The notes under the pieces were generated by a model. That model did no database searches. It had not been told where the DNA came from and saw only the letters and a program-made list of their open reading frames with translations. Shown here one piece after another: positions 13,777 through 20,483 of a stretch of 21,100 nucleotides of DNA. Both the position numbers and the translations under genes were made by a program. The stretch's first letter is position 1; each line of letters begins with the position of its first letter. This stretch comes from a virus, in IMG/VR virus record IMGVR_UViG_3300032677_001157, positions 1 through 21,100 of that record, one strand, 5' to 3'.

Positions 13777-14320
13777 GAATATTCATGTGCAATACTACTA
13801 AGGCGCTGTAAGAAATTGAATGGGCCTTCTTGAACACAAAACCCCGACTATCATCACCATCCCATACAGTTTCAAAAACTTCAGACCACGGGCGGTTTTG
13901 TAAGTGTGCTTTTCCGGGTCGTATAATAGATATAAAAGCTGCCATACGAGGTAGAGTGTCCGGTTTCATCGACTTCAACAATTCTGCATAACTTCCTATA
14001 TGAACTAGTTGACTGACCCAGTCTGGGTCCTGCCATAGTCTAGCCCAGTCAGGAGTTTTAGCCAGCATTTCTTCATAGTGTTCAGGTGATTTTATCAGTT
14101 GATATACTGACATGTTCAAGAGATCTATCTTAAAATATCCTCTTTCTTCTGCTTGTTCGTAGTCTATGGCGGCACAGCCTAGTATGGGGTCGTATGGAAT
14201 ATCAGTAGGGTATACTCCACTATTATGCCGTCTCGCTGATCCCTGTCGTGCCGGAATAACATCAATTAATTTTAAAAGTTGATCTCTGTCGGCTAAGTCT
14301 AAATCAATATCAGCACTCAT
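13745..14320 (-). CDS. Miniature DNA polymerase III alpha-like protein (191 aa)
   Basis: The protein keeps, in the right order, short landmarks of bacterial C-family polymerases (DnaE). ADIDLDLADRDQ (3-14) parallels PDFDVDFCMEKRDQ of E. coli, which holds D401/D403, so D6 and D8 would be equivalents. RHNSGVYPT (31-39) parallels KHAGGVVI, and GYFKIDLLNMSVYQLI (61-76) parallels LVKFDFLGLRTLTII (D66 for D555). LLKSMKPDTLPRMAAFISIIRPGK (part; 114-137) parallels the region before RPGP, and GFVFKKAHSISYSALV (160-175) parallels GYGFNKSHSAAYALV. DnaE is about 1160 aa, so PHP, tau-binding and most finger sequence are gone. All three metal-binding Asp are kept, but activity is unproven. It overlaps the zinc-finger gene by one base and sits with replication genes. 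Confidence 0.72.
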   Translation of the reverse strand: MSADIDLDLADRDQLLKLIDVIPARQGSARRHNSGVYPTDIPYDPILGCAAIDYEQAEERGYFKIDLLNMSVYQLIKSPEHYEEMLAKTPDWARLWQDPDWVSQLVHIGSYAELLKSMKPDTLPRMAAFISIIRPGKAHLQNRPWSEVFETVWDGDDSRGFVFKKAHSISYSALVVLHMNILSQASVEQVL

Positions 14321-14994
14321 TACCAGCCTGCCTCTTTCAATATTTCTTGCGCTTGTATTCTATTTGCCGGGTCTTCTTTAAGTTTCTTTTGCCAAATATC
14401 GGGATCAATATAGGGCCACAAAATACTCTGTTCTTGTTCATTTAATTCAGATAAGAACCTCTGTCCAGATTCACAATTATACAACACCCAAGGACTTATG
14501 CGTCCTGCGGTAACGGCATAGGTTATAGCGTTGTGGTTTCCATATCTAAGATAGTCCTGCGGATGGCTATCTTTTTCTTCTGCCCAGTCTATGCTGTGTT
14601 CAATGGCTCTAGCTACTGCGTCTTCCATAGTTTCCAATTTTAGATAGTACAACAAATACTCTTCATAGACTGTATCTTTACACCAATGGTCTATCTTTTT
14701 ATTCTGCTTTAGTACCCATTCTGTAAATCGAGCAGGATTAATGGCTTTGACTGACACACAATAACGACCAAATTTTACAAATGCTTTATAGTAAGGACTC
14801 TCGGCAAAATCATCAAATGTCTTTAACTTGGCGCTGCCTTGTGTCAACTCATAAAATTTTAAATAAGCGTGGAATCCCAGCCGTACTCCTACTTCATCTC
14901 GTTCCTGTCTTCGACGTCTAGGCTCACAGCTATGAACTGTGAGGCTGGTTTCTTTTATAAAGTCTTTCTTACAATACTGACAAGTATATTTCAT
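14320..14994 (-). CDS. N-terminal zinc-finger protein of unknown function (224 aa)
   Basis: The first 25 residues form a zinc-finger-like motif with C5, C8, H21 and C23 (YTCQYCKKDF and TVHSCEP), followed by a basic RRRRQER patch, typical of nucleic-acid binding. The remaining 190 residues are mostly helical and aromatic (FDDFAESPYYKAFVKFGRYC, AINPARFTEWVLKQNKKIDH) without known motif. The stop shares one base with the start of the Pol III-like gene (TAATG), and the start overlaps the upstream gene by 4 bases. The tight coupling suggests that it works with the polymerase-like protein, perhaps as its DNA-binding partner; this is inference. Confidence 0.75.
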   Translation of the reverse strand: MKYTCQYCKKDFIKETSLTVHSCEPRRRRQERDEVGVRLGFHAYLKFYELTQGSAKLKTFDDFAESPYYKAFVKFGRYCVSVKAINPARFTEWVLKQNKKIDHWCKDTVYEEYLLYYLKLETMEDAVARAIEHSIDWAEEKDSHPQDYLRYGNHNAITYAVTAGRISPWVLYNCESGQRFLSELNEQEQSILWPYIDPDIWQKKLKEDPANRIQAQEILKEAGW

Positions 14995-15431
14995 TTCTTG
15001 GTGTCTTGACCCAACAACCGTAGATAGTCATCTAAGTCTTTTTTGCTGTTTATCTTGGCTAATACTTCTACTTCGTCTTGTTTGAGATGAGGGAATAGAT
15101 CCGCTAATTGTTTTTTGATACCAGTAGCTTCTTTTTTCTTTGTGCCGATCCACGTGTGACGTTGTAGTCCCATATTTGGACTAACACTGCTAGCCATTAG
15201 CCACTGTAATTGCGGATGCCTACTACATGCGTACCAGTGTTTGTTAAGTCTCTCATTAGAGGAGATTAGATAAAATTCTTGTAAATCTTTACTGCCTTGT
15301 ACACTGCTACCCCATCTTATCATCAGGAAGTTGCTGAATTTTTTCTTTTCTTCAACGGTGAGTTCATTATAAAAGTCACGATTCTTTTTATCAAATTGTG
15401 CCATTTCATAAGTTATGTTTAGTTTGTCCAC
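14991..15431 (-). CDS. Possible clamp-loader small subunit (gp62-like), 146 aa
   Basis: The product begins MDKLNITYEMAQFDKKNRD, with FSNFLMIRWGSSV (33-45), LISSNERLNKHWY (54-66) and HPQLQWLMASSV (71-82), then HTWIGTKKK and a helical C-terminus. From memory, similar proteins in marine T4-like phages are annotated as the clamp-loader small subunit, which with gp44 loads the sliding clamp. No gp44 or gp45 gene is in the window to back this up, so the name is tentative. It could instead be an unrelated replication accessory protein. It overlaps both neighbours by 1-4 bases within the cluster from 15946 to 13745. Confidence 0.55.
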   Translation of the reverse strand: MDKLNITYEMAQFDKKNRDFYNELTVEEKKKFSNFLMIRWGSSVQGSKDLQEFYLISSNERLNKHWYACSRHPQLQWLMASSVSPNMGLQRHTWIGTKKKEATGIKKQLADLFPHLKQDEVEVLAKINSKKDLDDYLRLLGQDTKK

Positions 15432-15946
15432 TAGAACGCCTTATTATAATCTATAATTTCACAGTTACGACTGATGTCCTTTACAAAATAAACACATTCA
15501 GGATCTGGGTCATCACTTAAAGGAATACAAAGTAGCTGTCCGTTTTTTATCTTTGGGGCATACCACGCTACATCTTGATAGACATCGAGTATTTCTACTT
15601 CTAAAAAACTTGGACGGAAGCTGGTTAAGGGATTGAACTGATAGGCCTTGAATCCTCTGTCGTTTAAAGCTGACAAGGGAATAACTTCTAAGTCTCCTAA
15701 ATCTGGCTCGCCAATTAACAGTTGCCAATCTACCGGCATACGCACTCGATGTTCTCCAATTCTTAGCACTAGAGCAGGAGCATTAAAACTTTCCAAGAAG
15801 ATCAATGGTATGTACATATAGTCTGGATCTTGGGGATTACTATTATCTAATATGGCAAAGCGCATATCATCAATCTCTTCGGGCAAATGATCTAAATCAT
15901 AAGCAACATTATCAAGGGTTAATATTCTAATTTTAGTTCTCCTCAT
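15431..15946 (-). CDS. Conserved-looking hypothetical protein (171 aa)
   Basis: The product begins MRRTKIRILTLDNVAYDLDH, followed by LPEEIDDMRFAILDNSNP, a hydrophobic strand YIPLIFLESFNAPALVLRIG, PVDWQLLIGEPDLGDLEVIPLS and FNPLTSFRPSF. It reads as an all-beta, soluble protein with no catalytic motif that I can name. It opens the 4-gene overlapping cluster with the gp62-like, zinc-finger and Pol III-like genes, so a replication-related job is plausible. The bases coding the first residues (ATGAGGAGA) look themselves like a ribosome site, but no good start codon follows, so ATG at 15946 is kept. Confidence 0.72.
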   Translation of the reverse strand: MRRTKIRILTLDNVAYDLDHLPEEIDDMRFAILDNSNPQDPDYMYIPLIFLESFNAPALVLRIGEHRVRMPVDWQLLIGEPDLGDLEVIPLSALNDRGFKAYQFNPLTSFRPSFLEVEILDVYQDVAWYAPKIKNGQLLCIPLSDDPDPECVYFVKDISRNCEIIDYNKAF

Positions 15947-15951
15947 AAATA
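15944..15951 (+). promoter_or_regulatory. Late-promoter-like CATAAATA before HNH gene
   Basis: CATAAATA on plus matches the T4 late word TATAAATA at 7 of 8 positions, 26 bases before the ATG of the HNH gene at 15977. The same word sits in the hairpin before the other homing endonuclease. It overlaps the start codon of the minus-strand 171-aa gene. Confidence 0.4.
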
Positions 15952-15976
15952 AGAATATTAATTACTAAAGGGTCAT

Positions 15977-16804
15977 ATGTTTTTACAAAATAAGTATTCA
16001 TGTTGTTATTATAGCATCATTAACAGAGCGAAGTCAAGAGAATTATCAAAAGAAATTTATACCGAATTGCATCATATTATACCAAAAAGCCTAGGCGGAG
16101 CAGATACTACAGAAAATTTGGCAATATTAACAGCTAAAGAACATCGATTAGTTCATATCCTATTACCAAAAATGACTTCTACTGCAGAACATACTAAAAG
16201 TATGTGGTATGCCGCTTGGATGATATTAAGGACTAGTAATAAAAATCAAGAAAGAAAAATCTCAAAAGGTAAAGCATACGAACTATCTAAAATAAAAATC
16301 GCCGAGTATTCATCGCAATTACACAAGGGAAAAATTGTATCTAAAGAAACTCGGGCAAAAATGTCAAAATCTCGAAAGGAACATTCGGGCCCAAACAAAG
16401 GTATAGCAATGTCTATTGAGCAAAAACAAAAACTATCAGTTGCTCATAAAGGAAAATTTATTGCTCCAGAAACAGTAGCTAAAATTCTCGAGTCTAGGAA
16501 AGATTACAAACATTCGGAAGAAACTAAACAAAAAATAAGTGCTGGTAATAAAGGTAAAGTAGTTAATGTTTCAGAAGAAACCAAGAAAAAATTATCAGTT
16601 GCCGCTAAAGGAAGATCTAATACTTGGTTAAAAGGAAAACCGGCTCCTAATCGCGGAGTGCCGCATACAGCAGAAACAGTTAAGAAATTAAAAGTACCAA
16701 AGTCTAAATATCAATGCCCGCATTGTAATAAGCTAGTTGGCGGAAAAGCAAACTATGATCGATGGCACGGTGATAACTGTAAATTAGTTCAAATGTCCTG
16801 CTAA
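15977..16804 (+). CDS. HNH homing endonuclease with NUMOD3 repeats
   Basis: The 275-residue product starts with an HNH nuclease domain: ELHHIIPKSLGG (H32, H33), TTENLAILTAKEHRLVH (N47, H56, H60). It continues with at least four NUMOD3-type DNA-binding repeats of the form SEETKKKLSVAAKG (about 120-205), and ends in a zinc-binding motif CPHC...H..NC (about 244-267). Such free-standing enzymes nick or cut near their own insertion site and spread between phages. It stands on the opposite strand to all neighbours, between uvsW and the 171-aa gene, with AAAGGG before the ATG and a CATAAATA word upstream. It seems intact. Its end meets a truncated relative on the minus strand. Confidence 0.9.
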   Translation: MFLQNKYSCCYYSIINRAKSRELSKEIYTELHHIIPKSLGGADTTENLAILTAKEHRLVHILLPKMTSTAEHTKSMWYAAWMILRTSNKNQERKISKGKAYELSKIKIAEYSSQLHKGKIVSKETRAKMSKSRKEHSGPNKGIAMSIEQKQKLSVAHKGKFIAPETVAKILESRKDYKHSEETKQKISAGNKGKVVNVSEETKKKLSVAAKGRSNTWLKGKPAPNRGVPHTAETVKKLKVPKSKYQCPHCNKLVGGKANYDRWHGDNCKLVQMSC

Positions 16805-16943
16805 TTTTGCCTTGCGTACTGCCGCCGATACATCTTGGAATAATATGATGTTTTTCGACATATTCTCCCGCCTTGTTATTTGCGTTTCGAATAATGCTAA
16901 AATACCACTTAGTGTATTTGTTTTCTAAAAATACTACTTCCAT
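16803..16943 (-). pseudogene. Truncated HNH endonuclease relic
   Basis: The frame from ATG at 16943 reads FLENKYTKWYFSIIRNANNK then VEKHHIIPRCIGGS, which parallels the N-terminus of the plus-strand HNH gene (FLQNKYSCCYYSIINRAKS, ELHHIIPKSLGG). Likeness ends around residue 42 (about base 16818), 14 bases from the stop of the opposing HNH gene; the frame then runs on antisense to that gene until 16704 without HNH features. The Asn/His half and DNA-binding repeats are missing, so it is not functional as a nuclease. It starts 10 bases inside the end of uvsW, the usual place for an endonuclease gene riding behind a replication gene. Confidence 0.72.
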
Positions 16944-18811
16944 TCTAATTTCTCTTGGGTAAAGGGGTAATTTGCCTCGCGATAAAACTGCTTTCGCTTA
17001 GTCAAATGTCGTCGTGCGAATTTACATGTACTAGTCACGTCCCAGATCTGAACAAAATCTTTGTCTTCGGCTTTGCGTATGCCACGACCGATAGACTGTA
17101 TAACACGTACAAAACTCTTGCCAGGCTCCAGTAATACTAGATTGAATATCCTCGGAATATTGATACCAACTGCGGCCACTCCATACGTGGCTACGATAAT
17201 TTTATCATCACTGGTAGCCACTTCGCCGTATTCTTCATCACGTTTAGTACCTTTGGTGGCCCCGCTGACAAACACAGCACGTTCGCCCAAAAGGTCAACT
17301 AATGCGTGTCCTGCGGCAACACGATCCACTAGCACTAGTGTATTGCCTGTAAGATTGACCTGTGCTACGAGATCGGATATAATTTTTAATCTATCACTGT
17401 CTTCTAATAAAAATTTTAATTCTGATTGATAGTTGGTAAATTCTGCGTGGTCTACTAGCTGTACAATATTAACATGACACTGTGCCAATACACCACGGTC
17501 TTGTAATTCAGATGCCGATAGCCTGTTTATGACCAGTCCTAAACTGACTTTTAATGCTTGGAATTCAAATTCTTCTTTAGGTACAGTACCAGTCAATCCC
17601 CAACGTATGGGAACTTTTGACATTACAGTGGTCATTAAATTTTTTAAAGCATCAGCCTTTGCCATGTGACAATTTGATACTACTGCCCCGTCAACAACAT
17701 AGTTGTGATCGTTTTCTATATGTAAATTATATACTTCTGCCGGTTTGATTATTTCAGTTTTTTTAATTAGTTTCATACAGTGTCTTAATTTTTCTTGCTG
17801 TGTTGTTGTCAAATCGTGATTTTCTGTCAACATGTCTGCCCGTACCCACCCAGCTTTGGTTAAAAACTTATGATTTCCAGTAACTTGTATTTTACTTCCG
17901 TTATCAAACTCTAATTCATACATTTTTTCGCTAGAGGAATTGGTTAAATTTATATGTTGCTTAACTACGATATCGGTTTTAAATTCTTTTGTATTTTCTG
18001 AATAGTTAATAACTGTATCGCCTGCTTTAATATCTTTGATTGCCACATATCCCAAAGGTGTTAATACTTTACTATCGGCAGTAAAACACTCGTCGACCAT
18101 TACACATACCACATCTTCTAAGAAATCCATTATGGTAATATCAGCAGTTTGATTTTTAGTATTTTTTAATAGTACGTTGAGACTTTGCCAAGTACATATG
18201 GTATGTGTTTTTCCAAATTCTTTGCGGTCACCAAAAAATACACCAACATCTAGGCCCAAGCCTCGGTAGTCTTTTTCTGTTTGTGTTACTAGACTCTTGT
18301 TAGGAACGATTACAATAGTACGTCCATGTTGTTCACATCGTTGACTCAGTGCCGCTGTCATAATAGTTTTACCAGCACCTGTGGCCACTTCCTGAATACA
18401 TTGAGGGTTCTTCAAGAAGTTGTTGATAATTTCAACTTGATAGTCACGTAATACTATAGGTTGACCTTCCATCGGATGACCTTTGCCCCACGTAAGATGG
18501 CTAAATGCCGACTCTGTTACCAATTCAAATTCATATGTGGTACTGTAGTCACGCCGATCATCTAGTTCAATATCATAGTTGTATTTTTCTAATATGGGAA
18601 TAATCTCTGGTAAAAGATTGACAAAGGTAGATCCGCCTAATTGGAAGTAACTAATTTTGCCATCCCAGCGTCCAAGCCTGACCGCCGGAAGATACCTAGC
18701 TCCCGGTACGTCGTATTTAAAGGCGTTAGATAAAGCCTTACGAGCGTTGAGCTCGAGTCCTTCTATTTTAATATTAACTTCATCTTTAATTATAATTGTA
18801 GCTGTTGGCAT
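16934..18811 (-). CDS. uvsW: UvsW-like DNA helicase interrupted by a mini-intein
   Basis: The extein parts (1-241 and 381-625, 486 aa joined; T4 UvsW has 503) form an SF2 helicase that unwinds branched recombination and R-loop structures in T4-type replication. Seen motifs: LRDYQ (121-125), Walker A ATGAGKT (143-149), motif II DE|CH (240-241 and 381-382), LTGT (406-409) and QSIGRGIRK (572-580). The N-terminal region (1-110) fits the UvsW substrate-binding domain (ARYLPAVRLGRWDGKISYF). A 139-residue intein splits motif II; splicing should be needed for ATPase function. The ATG is 7 bases after a TATAAT box and lacks a ribosome site, so its mRNA is probably leaderless. The stop overlaps the HNH relic's start. 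Confidence 0.94.
   Translation of the reverse strand: MPTATIIIKDEVNIKIEGLELNARKALSNAFKYDVPGARYLPAVRLGRWDGKISYFQLGGSTFVNLLPEIIPILEKYNYDIELDDRRDYSTTYEFELVTESAFSHLTWGKGHPMEGQPIVLRDYQVEIINNFLKNPQCIQEVATGAGKTIMTAALSQRCEQHGRTIVIVPNKSLVTQTEKDYRGLGLDVGVFFGDRKEFGKTHTICTWQSLNVLLKNTKNQTADITIMDFLEDVVCVMVDECFTADSKVLTPLGYVAIKDIKAGDTVINYSENTKEFKTDIVVKQHINLTNSSSEKMYELEFDNGSKIQVTGNHKFLTKAGWVRADMLTENHDLTTTQQEKLRHCMKLIKKTEIIKPAEVYNLHIENDHNYVVDGAVVSNCHMAKADALKNLMTTVMSKVPIRWGLTGTVPKEEFEFQALKVSLGLVINRLSASELQDRGVLAQCHVNIVQLVDHAEFTNYQSELKFLLEDSDRLKIISDLVAQVNLTGNTLVLVDRVAAGHALVDLLGERAVFVSGATKGTKRDEEYGEVATSDDKIIVATYGVAAVGINIPRIFNLVLLEPGKSFVRVIQSIGRGIRKAEDKDFVQIWDVTSTCKFARRHLTKRKQFYREANYPFTQEKLEWK
17672..18088 (-). other. 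Mini-intein in UvsW motif II (DE|CH)
   Basis: Residues 242-380 of the uvsW product. Block A is CFTADSKVLTPLG, block B GSKIQVTGNHKFL (TGNH), block F AEVYNLHIENDHNYVVDG and block G VVSN, followed by Cys+1 of the DECH box. No endonuclease domain is present (139 aa). Two positions are unusual: the penultimate His is Ser, and block F has Asn where Asp (YDL) is usual. Both departures are known in some active inteins, but splicing rate may be affected. Confidence 0.92.
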
Positions 18812-18818
18812 ATGATTT

Positions 18819-18847
18819 ATTATAGCATACTTATTTCAACAAGTCAA
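18819..18847 (-). promoter_or_regulatory. Sigma70 promoter of uvsW (leaderless)
   Basis: On the minus strand TTGACT (18847-18842), 17 bases and a perfect TATAAT (18824-18819). The -10 box ends 7 bases before the uvsW ATG, so the expected transcript would begin at or next to the start codon. The -35 box grows out of the T-tract of the preceding terminator. Confidence 0.8.
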
Positions 18848-18877
18848 AAAAATAGGTACCTTTTTAAGGGTACCTAT
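18846..18877 (-). terminator. Rho-independent terminator after the AAA ATPase gene
   Basis: On the minus strand ATAGGTACC and GGTACCTAT form a perfect 9-bp stem around an 8-base loop, followed by a run of T that ends in the TTGACT of the uvsW promoter. It lies between the AAA ATPase stop and uvsW. Confidence 0.85.
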
Positions 18878-18881
18878 AAAA

Positions 18882-18904
18882 TGTGCTGTAACTTGTACAG
18901 CACA
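18882..18904 (-). terminator. Second hairpin, TGTGCTGTA / TACAGCACA
   Basis: A perfect 9-bp stem with a 5-base loop, followed on the minus strand by TTTTA. It sits 36 bases after the AAA ATPase stop and just before the main terminator, so the two look like a tandem pair. With only four T it may be a weak terminator or an mRNA-end stabiliser. Confidence 0.6.
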
Positions 18905-18940
18905 GGAGCTACCTAAATACTTAGTATAATTTACCAAGCA

Positions 18941-19972
18941 TTAAGAATTTTTCATACATGTTGATTCTGCTAAACTCTTCCAATTAGTATCGCTTACTTT
19001 GGTTAAGTCAGCTATCTTCAATGCCATACGCAAACTTATCTCACGTAGTCTTGTTTGATTTGTTTCCATAAAATCTAAAATCTCTTCGCCTTTTTTGGGA
19101 GTAAAGTCATAGTCTTTAAACAAGTTACCTTGACGGAAAATCTGTTTGATACGTAAGAACTTGTCACGCATGGTATTCAAAGTAAGATCTAAAAAGTGAC
19201 AACGTGACTGTAATGCTTCCAAGTGATCTTGTAATTTCTTACTTTTCAAATTTTGAAATTGTAAATTAGTGATAAAAATAGCACCACCTCTGAAGTCAAA
19301 ACTATCTGGAACACCTTCACGACGTAGCATAGCACTGTCTGAATTCCAGTAAATTTTACGCTTTTTACCTGAGTCTAAAGCCGCTTTAAGAATGTTCAAA
19401 CTCAAATCGTCTTGGAATACACTATCACAGTCATCAAATACCAGTACATTATTACTAGCACTCATGCGATAGAGAGTACAATACAATCCCACCGGAGTCA
19501 TGGCACCTTTGATAATTTCATACTTAATACGTTTGTTTGACAGTTTATCAAACAACCCAGCTTTTTCTAATTCATATTCAACACCAAAGCTCTTGCCAAC
19601 TCCTGGGGGACCAACCACAATCATTGCCCGTACATCACCAGAAATAGTAGCGCGAGTCATCTGTTGTAAAATGTCAAATCGTTTTTCAATACGATCCATA
19701 ACTTGTTCGTCTGACTCAATTGGTTCTGTTGCTTTAAGCTCTACTACTTTTTGACTAACTGTCATGTCTTCTCCATTTACAAATTCGATATCTTCTATGC
19801 TATTGACTTTAACTCTTACCACATCAAATTCTTCACCAAAGTAACCCGCAGATTTTACCGTAATGTATCCGCCCTTCGCACCAGTAGTAAACCCTTTTAC
19901 CATCTCAAAAGCAAAATTGTTTGGTACTGTGCTATTACGATAAGTGCCATTTTTGATTAAAACAGTTGCCAT
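18941..19972 (-). CDS. AAA-type ATPase of T4-like phage
   Basis: The 343-residue product has an N-terminal beta-rich domain (1-75) and an AAA module: Walker A GPPGVGKS (121-128), Walker B VLVFDDCD (176-183), sensor-1 Asn in AIFITN (231-236), and an arginine-rich stretch (LQSRCHFLDL) that may hold the Arg finger. AAA proteins remodel protein or nucleic-acid complexes with ATP; the target here is unknown. AAGGAGCTG precedes the ATG, with a near-perfect sigma70 promoter upstream and tandem hairpins downstream, so it seems to be a single-gene early unit. The length and layout fit ATPases annotated in marine T4-like phages from memory. Confidence 0.85.
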   Translation of the reverse strand: MATVLIKNGTYRNSTVPNNFAFEMVKGFTTGAKGGYITVKSAGYFGEEFDVVRVKVNSIEDIEFVNGEDMTVSQKVVELKATEPIESDEQVMDRIEKRFDILQQMTRATISGDVRAMIVVGPPGVGKSFGVEYELEKAGLFDKLSNKRIKYEIIKGAMTPVGLYCTLYRMSASNNVLVFDDCDSVFQDDLSLNILKAALDSGKKRKIYWNSDSAMLRREGVPDSFDFRGGAIFITNLQFQNLKSKKLQDHLEALQSRCHFLDLTLNTMRDKFLRIKQIFRQGNLFKDYDFTPKKGEEILDFMETNQTRLREISLRMALKIADLTKVSDTNWKSLAESTCMKNS

Positions 19973-20010
19973 TTATCAGCTCCTTCTTTTATTGTTGTTA
20001 ATATACATAT

Positions 20011-20039
20011 ATTATAATATTAAACTAATTTTGCGTCAA
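20011..20039 (-). promoter_or_regulatory. Sigma70 promoter of the AAA ATPase gene
   Basis: On the minus strand TTGACG (20039-20034), 17 bases and TATAAT (20016-20011). The -35 box lies inside the last codons of the 74-aa gene. It drives a leader of about 30 bases with a good AAGGAG site. Confidence 0.8.
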
Positions 20040-20244
20040 CCGTTTTTGCCACTTTCATCATTTTAAGATTGCTGTCTGTGGCACAGATTCTAACGCCATT
20101 ACAGTTATTTTCACCGTAAAGTACATCAATCCAAGGAACTGTTTTTCCTGCAGCATTTTCTGATAATGCTATGTTTTTAATTGTTCCGTTTAATTTACCT
20201 GCGGCACTAACCCAAGTAATTTTATCATTAACATTTAATTTCAT
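20020..20244 (-). CDS. Small beta-barrel-like protein (74 aa)
   Basis: The product begins MKLNVNDKITWVSAAGKLNG and has the look of a single small beta-barrel (SH3/KOW/Tudor-like): a basic, glycine-turn pattern KITWVSAAGKLNGTIKNI, then VPWIDVLYG and a final strand. Such barrels often bind nucleic acid or protein tails. Similar short proteins occur in T4-like cyanophages, as far as I recall. AAGGAG lies before the ATG, and a promoter with an operator-like inverted repeat lies upstream. Confidence 0.75.
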   Translation of the reverse strand: MKLNVNDKITWVSAAGKLNGTIKNIALSENAAGKTVPWIDVLYGENNCNGVRICATDSNLKMMKVAKTVDAKLV

Positions 20245-20273
20245 TTCGGCTCCTTGTTATTAACTATATGCAT

Positions 20274-20302
20274 AGTATATAGAAATTGGTAATTTTAGTC
20301 AA
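20274..20302 (-). promoter_or_regulatory. Sigma70 promoter with operator-like repeat
   Basis: On the minus strand TTGACT (20302-20297), 17 bases and TATACT (20279-20274), for the 74-aa gene. TTGGT and ACCAA, 11 bases apart (20306-20286), flank the -35 region and part of the spacer. The promoter at 20455-20483 has the same arrangement. Confidence 0.75.
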
Positions 20303-20445
20303 CCAAAATAGACGTTGTTTCTGTGTTTTTCTTGGCGTTTATACCGTGTTTTAAGTTCAACAGTACGTGATTTAAACGGACTGTTGTTCAAAAACAACAC
20401 AATATGAGCCCTAGTTTTTTGCGTATTTTGTGCTTTATTTTTCAT
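20299..20445 (-). CDS. Tiny basic phage protein (48 aa)
   Basis: I choose ATG at 20445; the frame is open further up to 20487, but that part is the promoter. The product begins MKNKAQNTQKTRAHIVLFLN and goes on SPFKSRTVELKTRYKRQEKHRN, a strongly basic pattern that I recall from very small proteins of T4-like phages. It could bind nucleic acid or a host protein early in infection; no function is known to me. The -10 box ends 9 bases before the ATG, leaving almost no leader and no ribosome site. Confidence 0.62.
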   Translation of the reverse strand: MKNKAQNTQKTRAHIVLFLNNSPFKSRTVELKTRYKRQEKHRNNVYFG

Positions 20446-20454
20446 AATACAAGT

Positions 20455-20483
20455 ATTATACAGAATTTGGTATTTTGAGTCAA
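20455..20483 (-). promoter_or_regulatory. Sigma70 promoter with operator-like repeat
   Basis: On the minus strand TTGACT (20483-20478), 17 bases and a perfect TATAAT (20460-20455), for the 48-aa gene. TTGGT and ACCAA, 11 bases apart (20487-20467), flank the -35 region. The spacer is nearly the same as in the promoter at 20274-20302, so the two are probably duplicates or share a regulator. Confidence 0.8.

Noticed and set aside
16704-16802. C-terminal continuation of the HNH relic frame
   Set aside because: This part is antisense to the zinc-binding tail of the plus-strand HNH gene and shows no HNH features.
18905-18940. CTAAATACTTAG on plus as a late promoter
   Set aside because: No plus-strand gene follows; the word is near-palindromic and lies between a stop codon and terminator hairpins.
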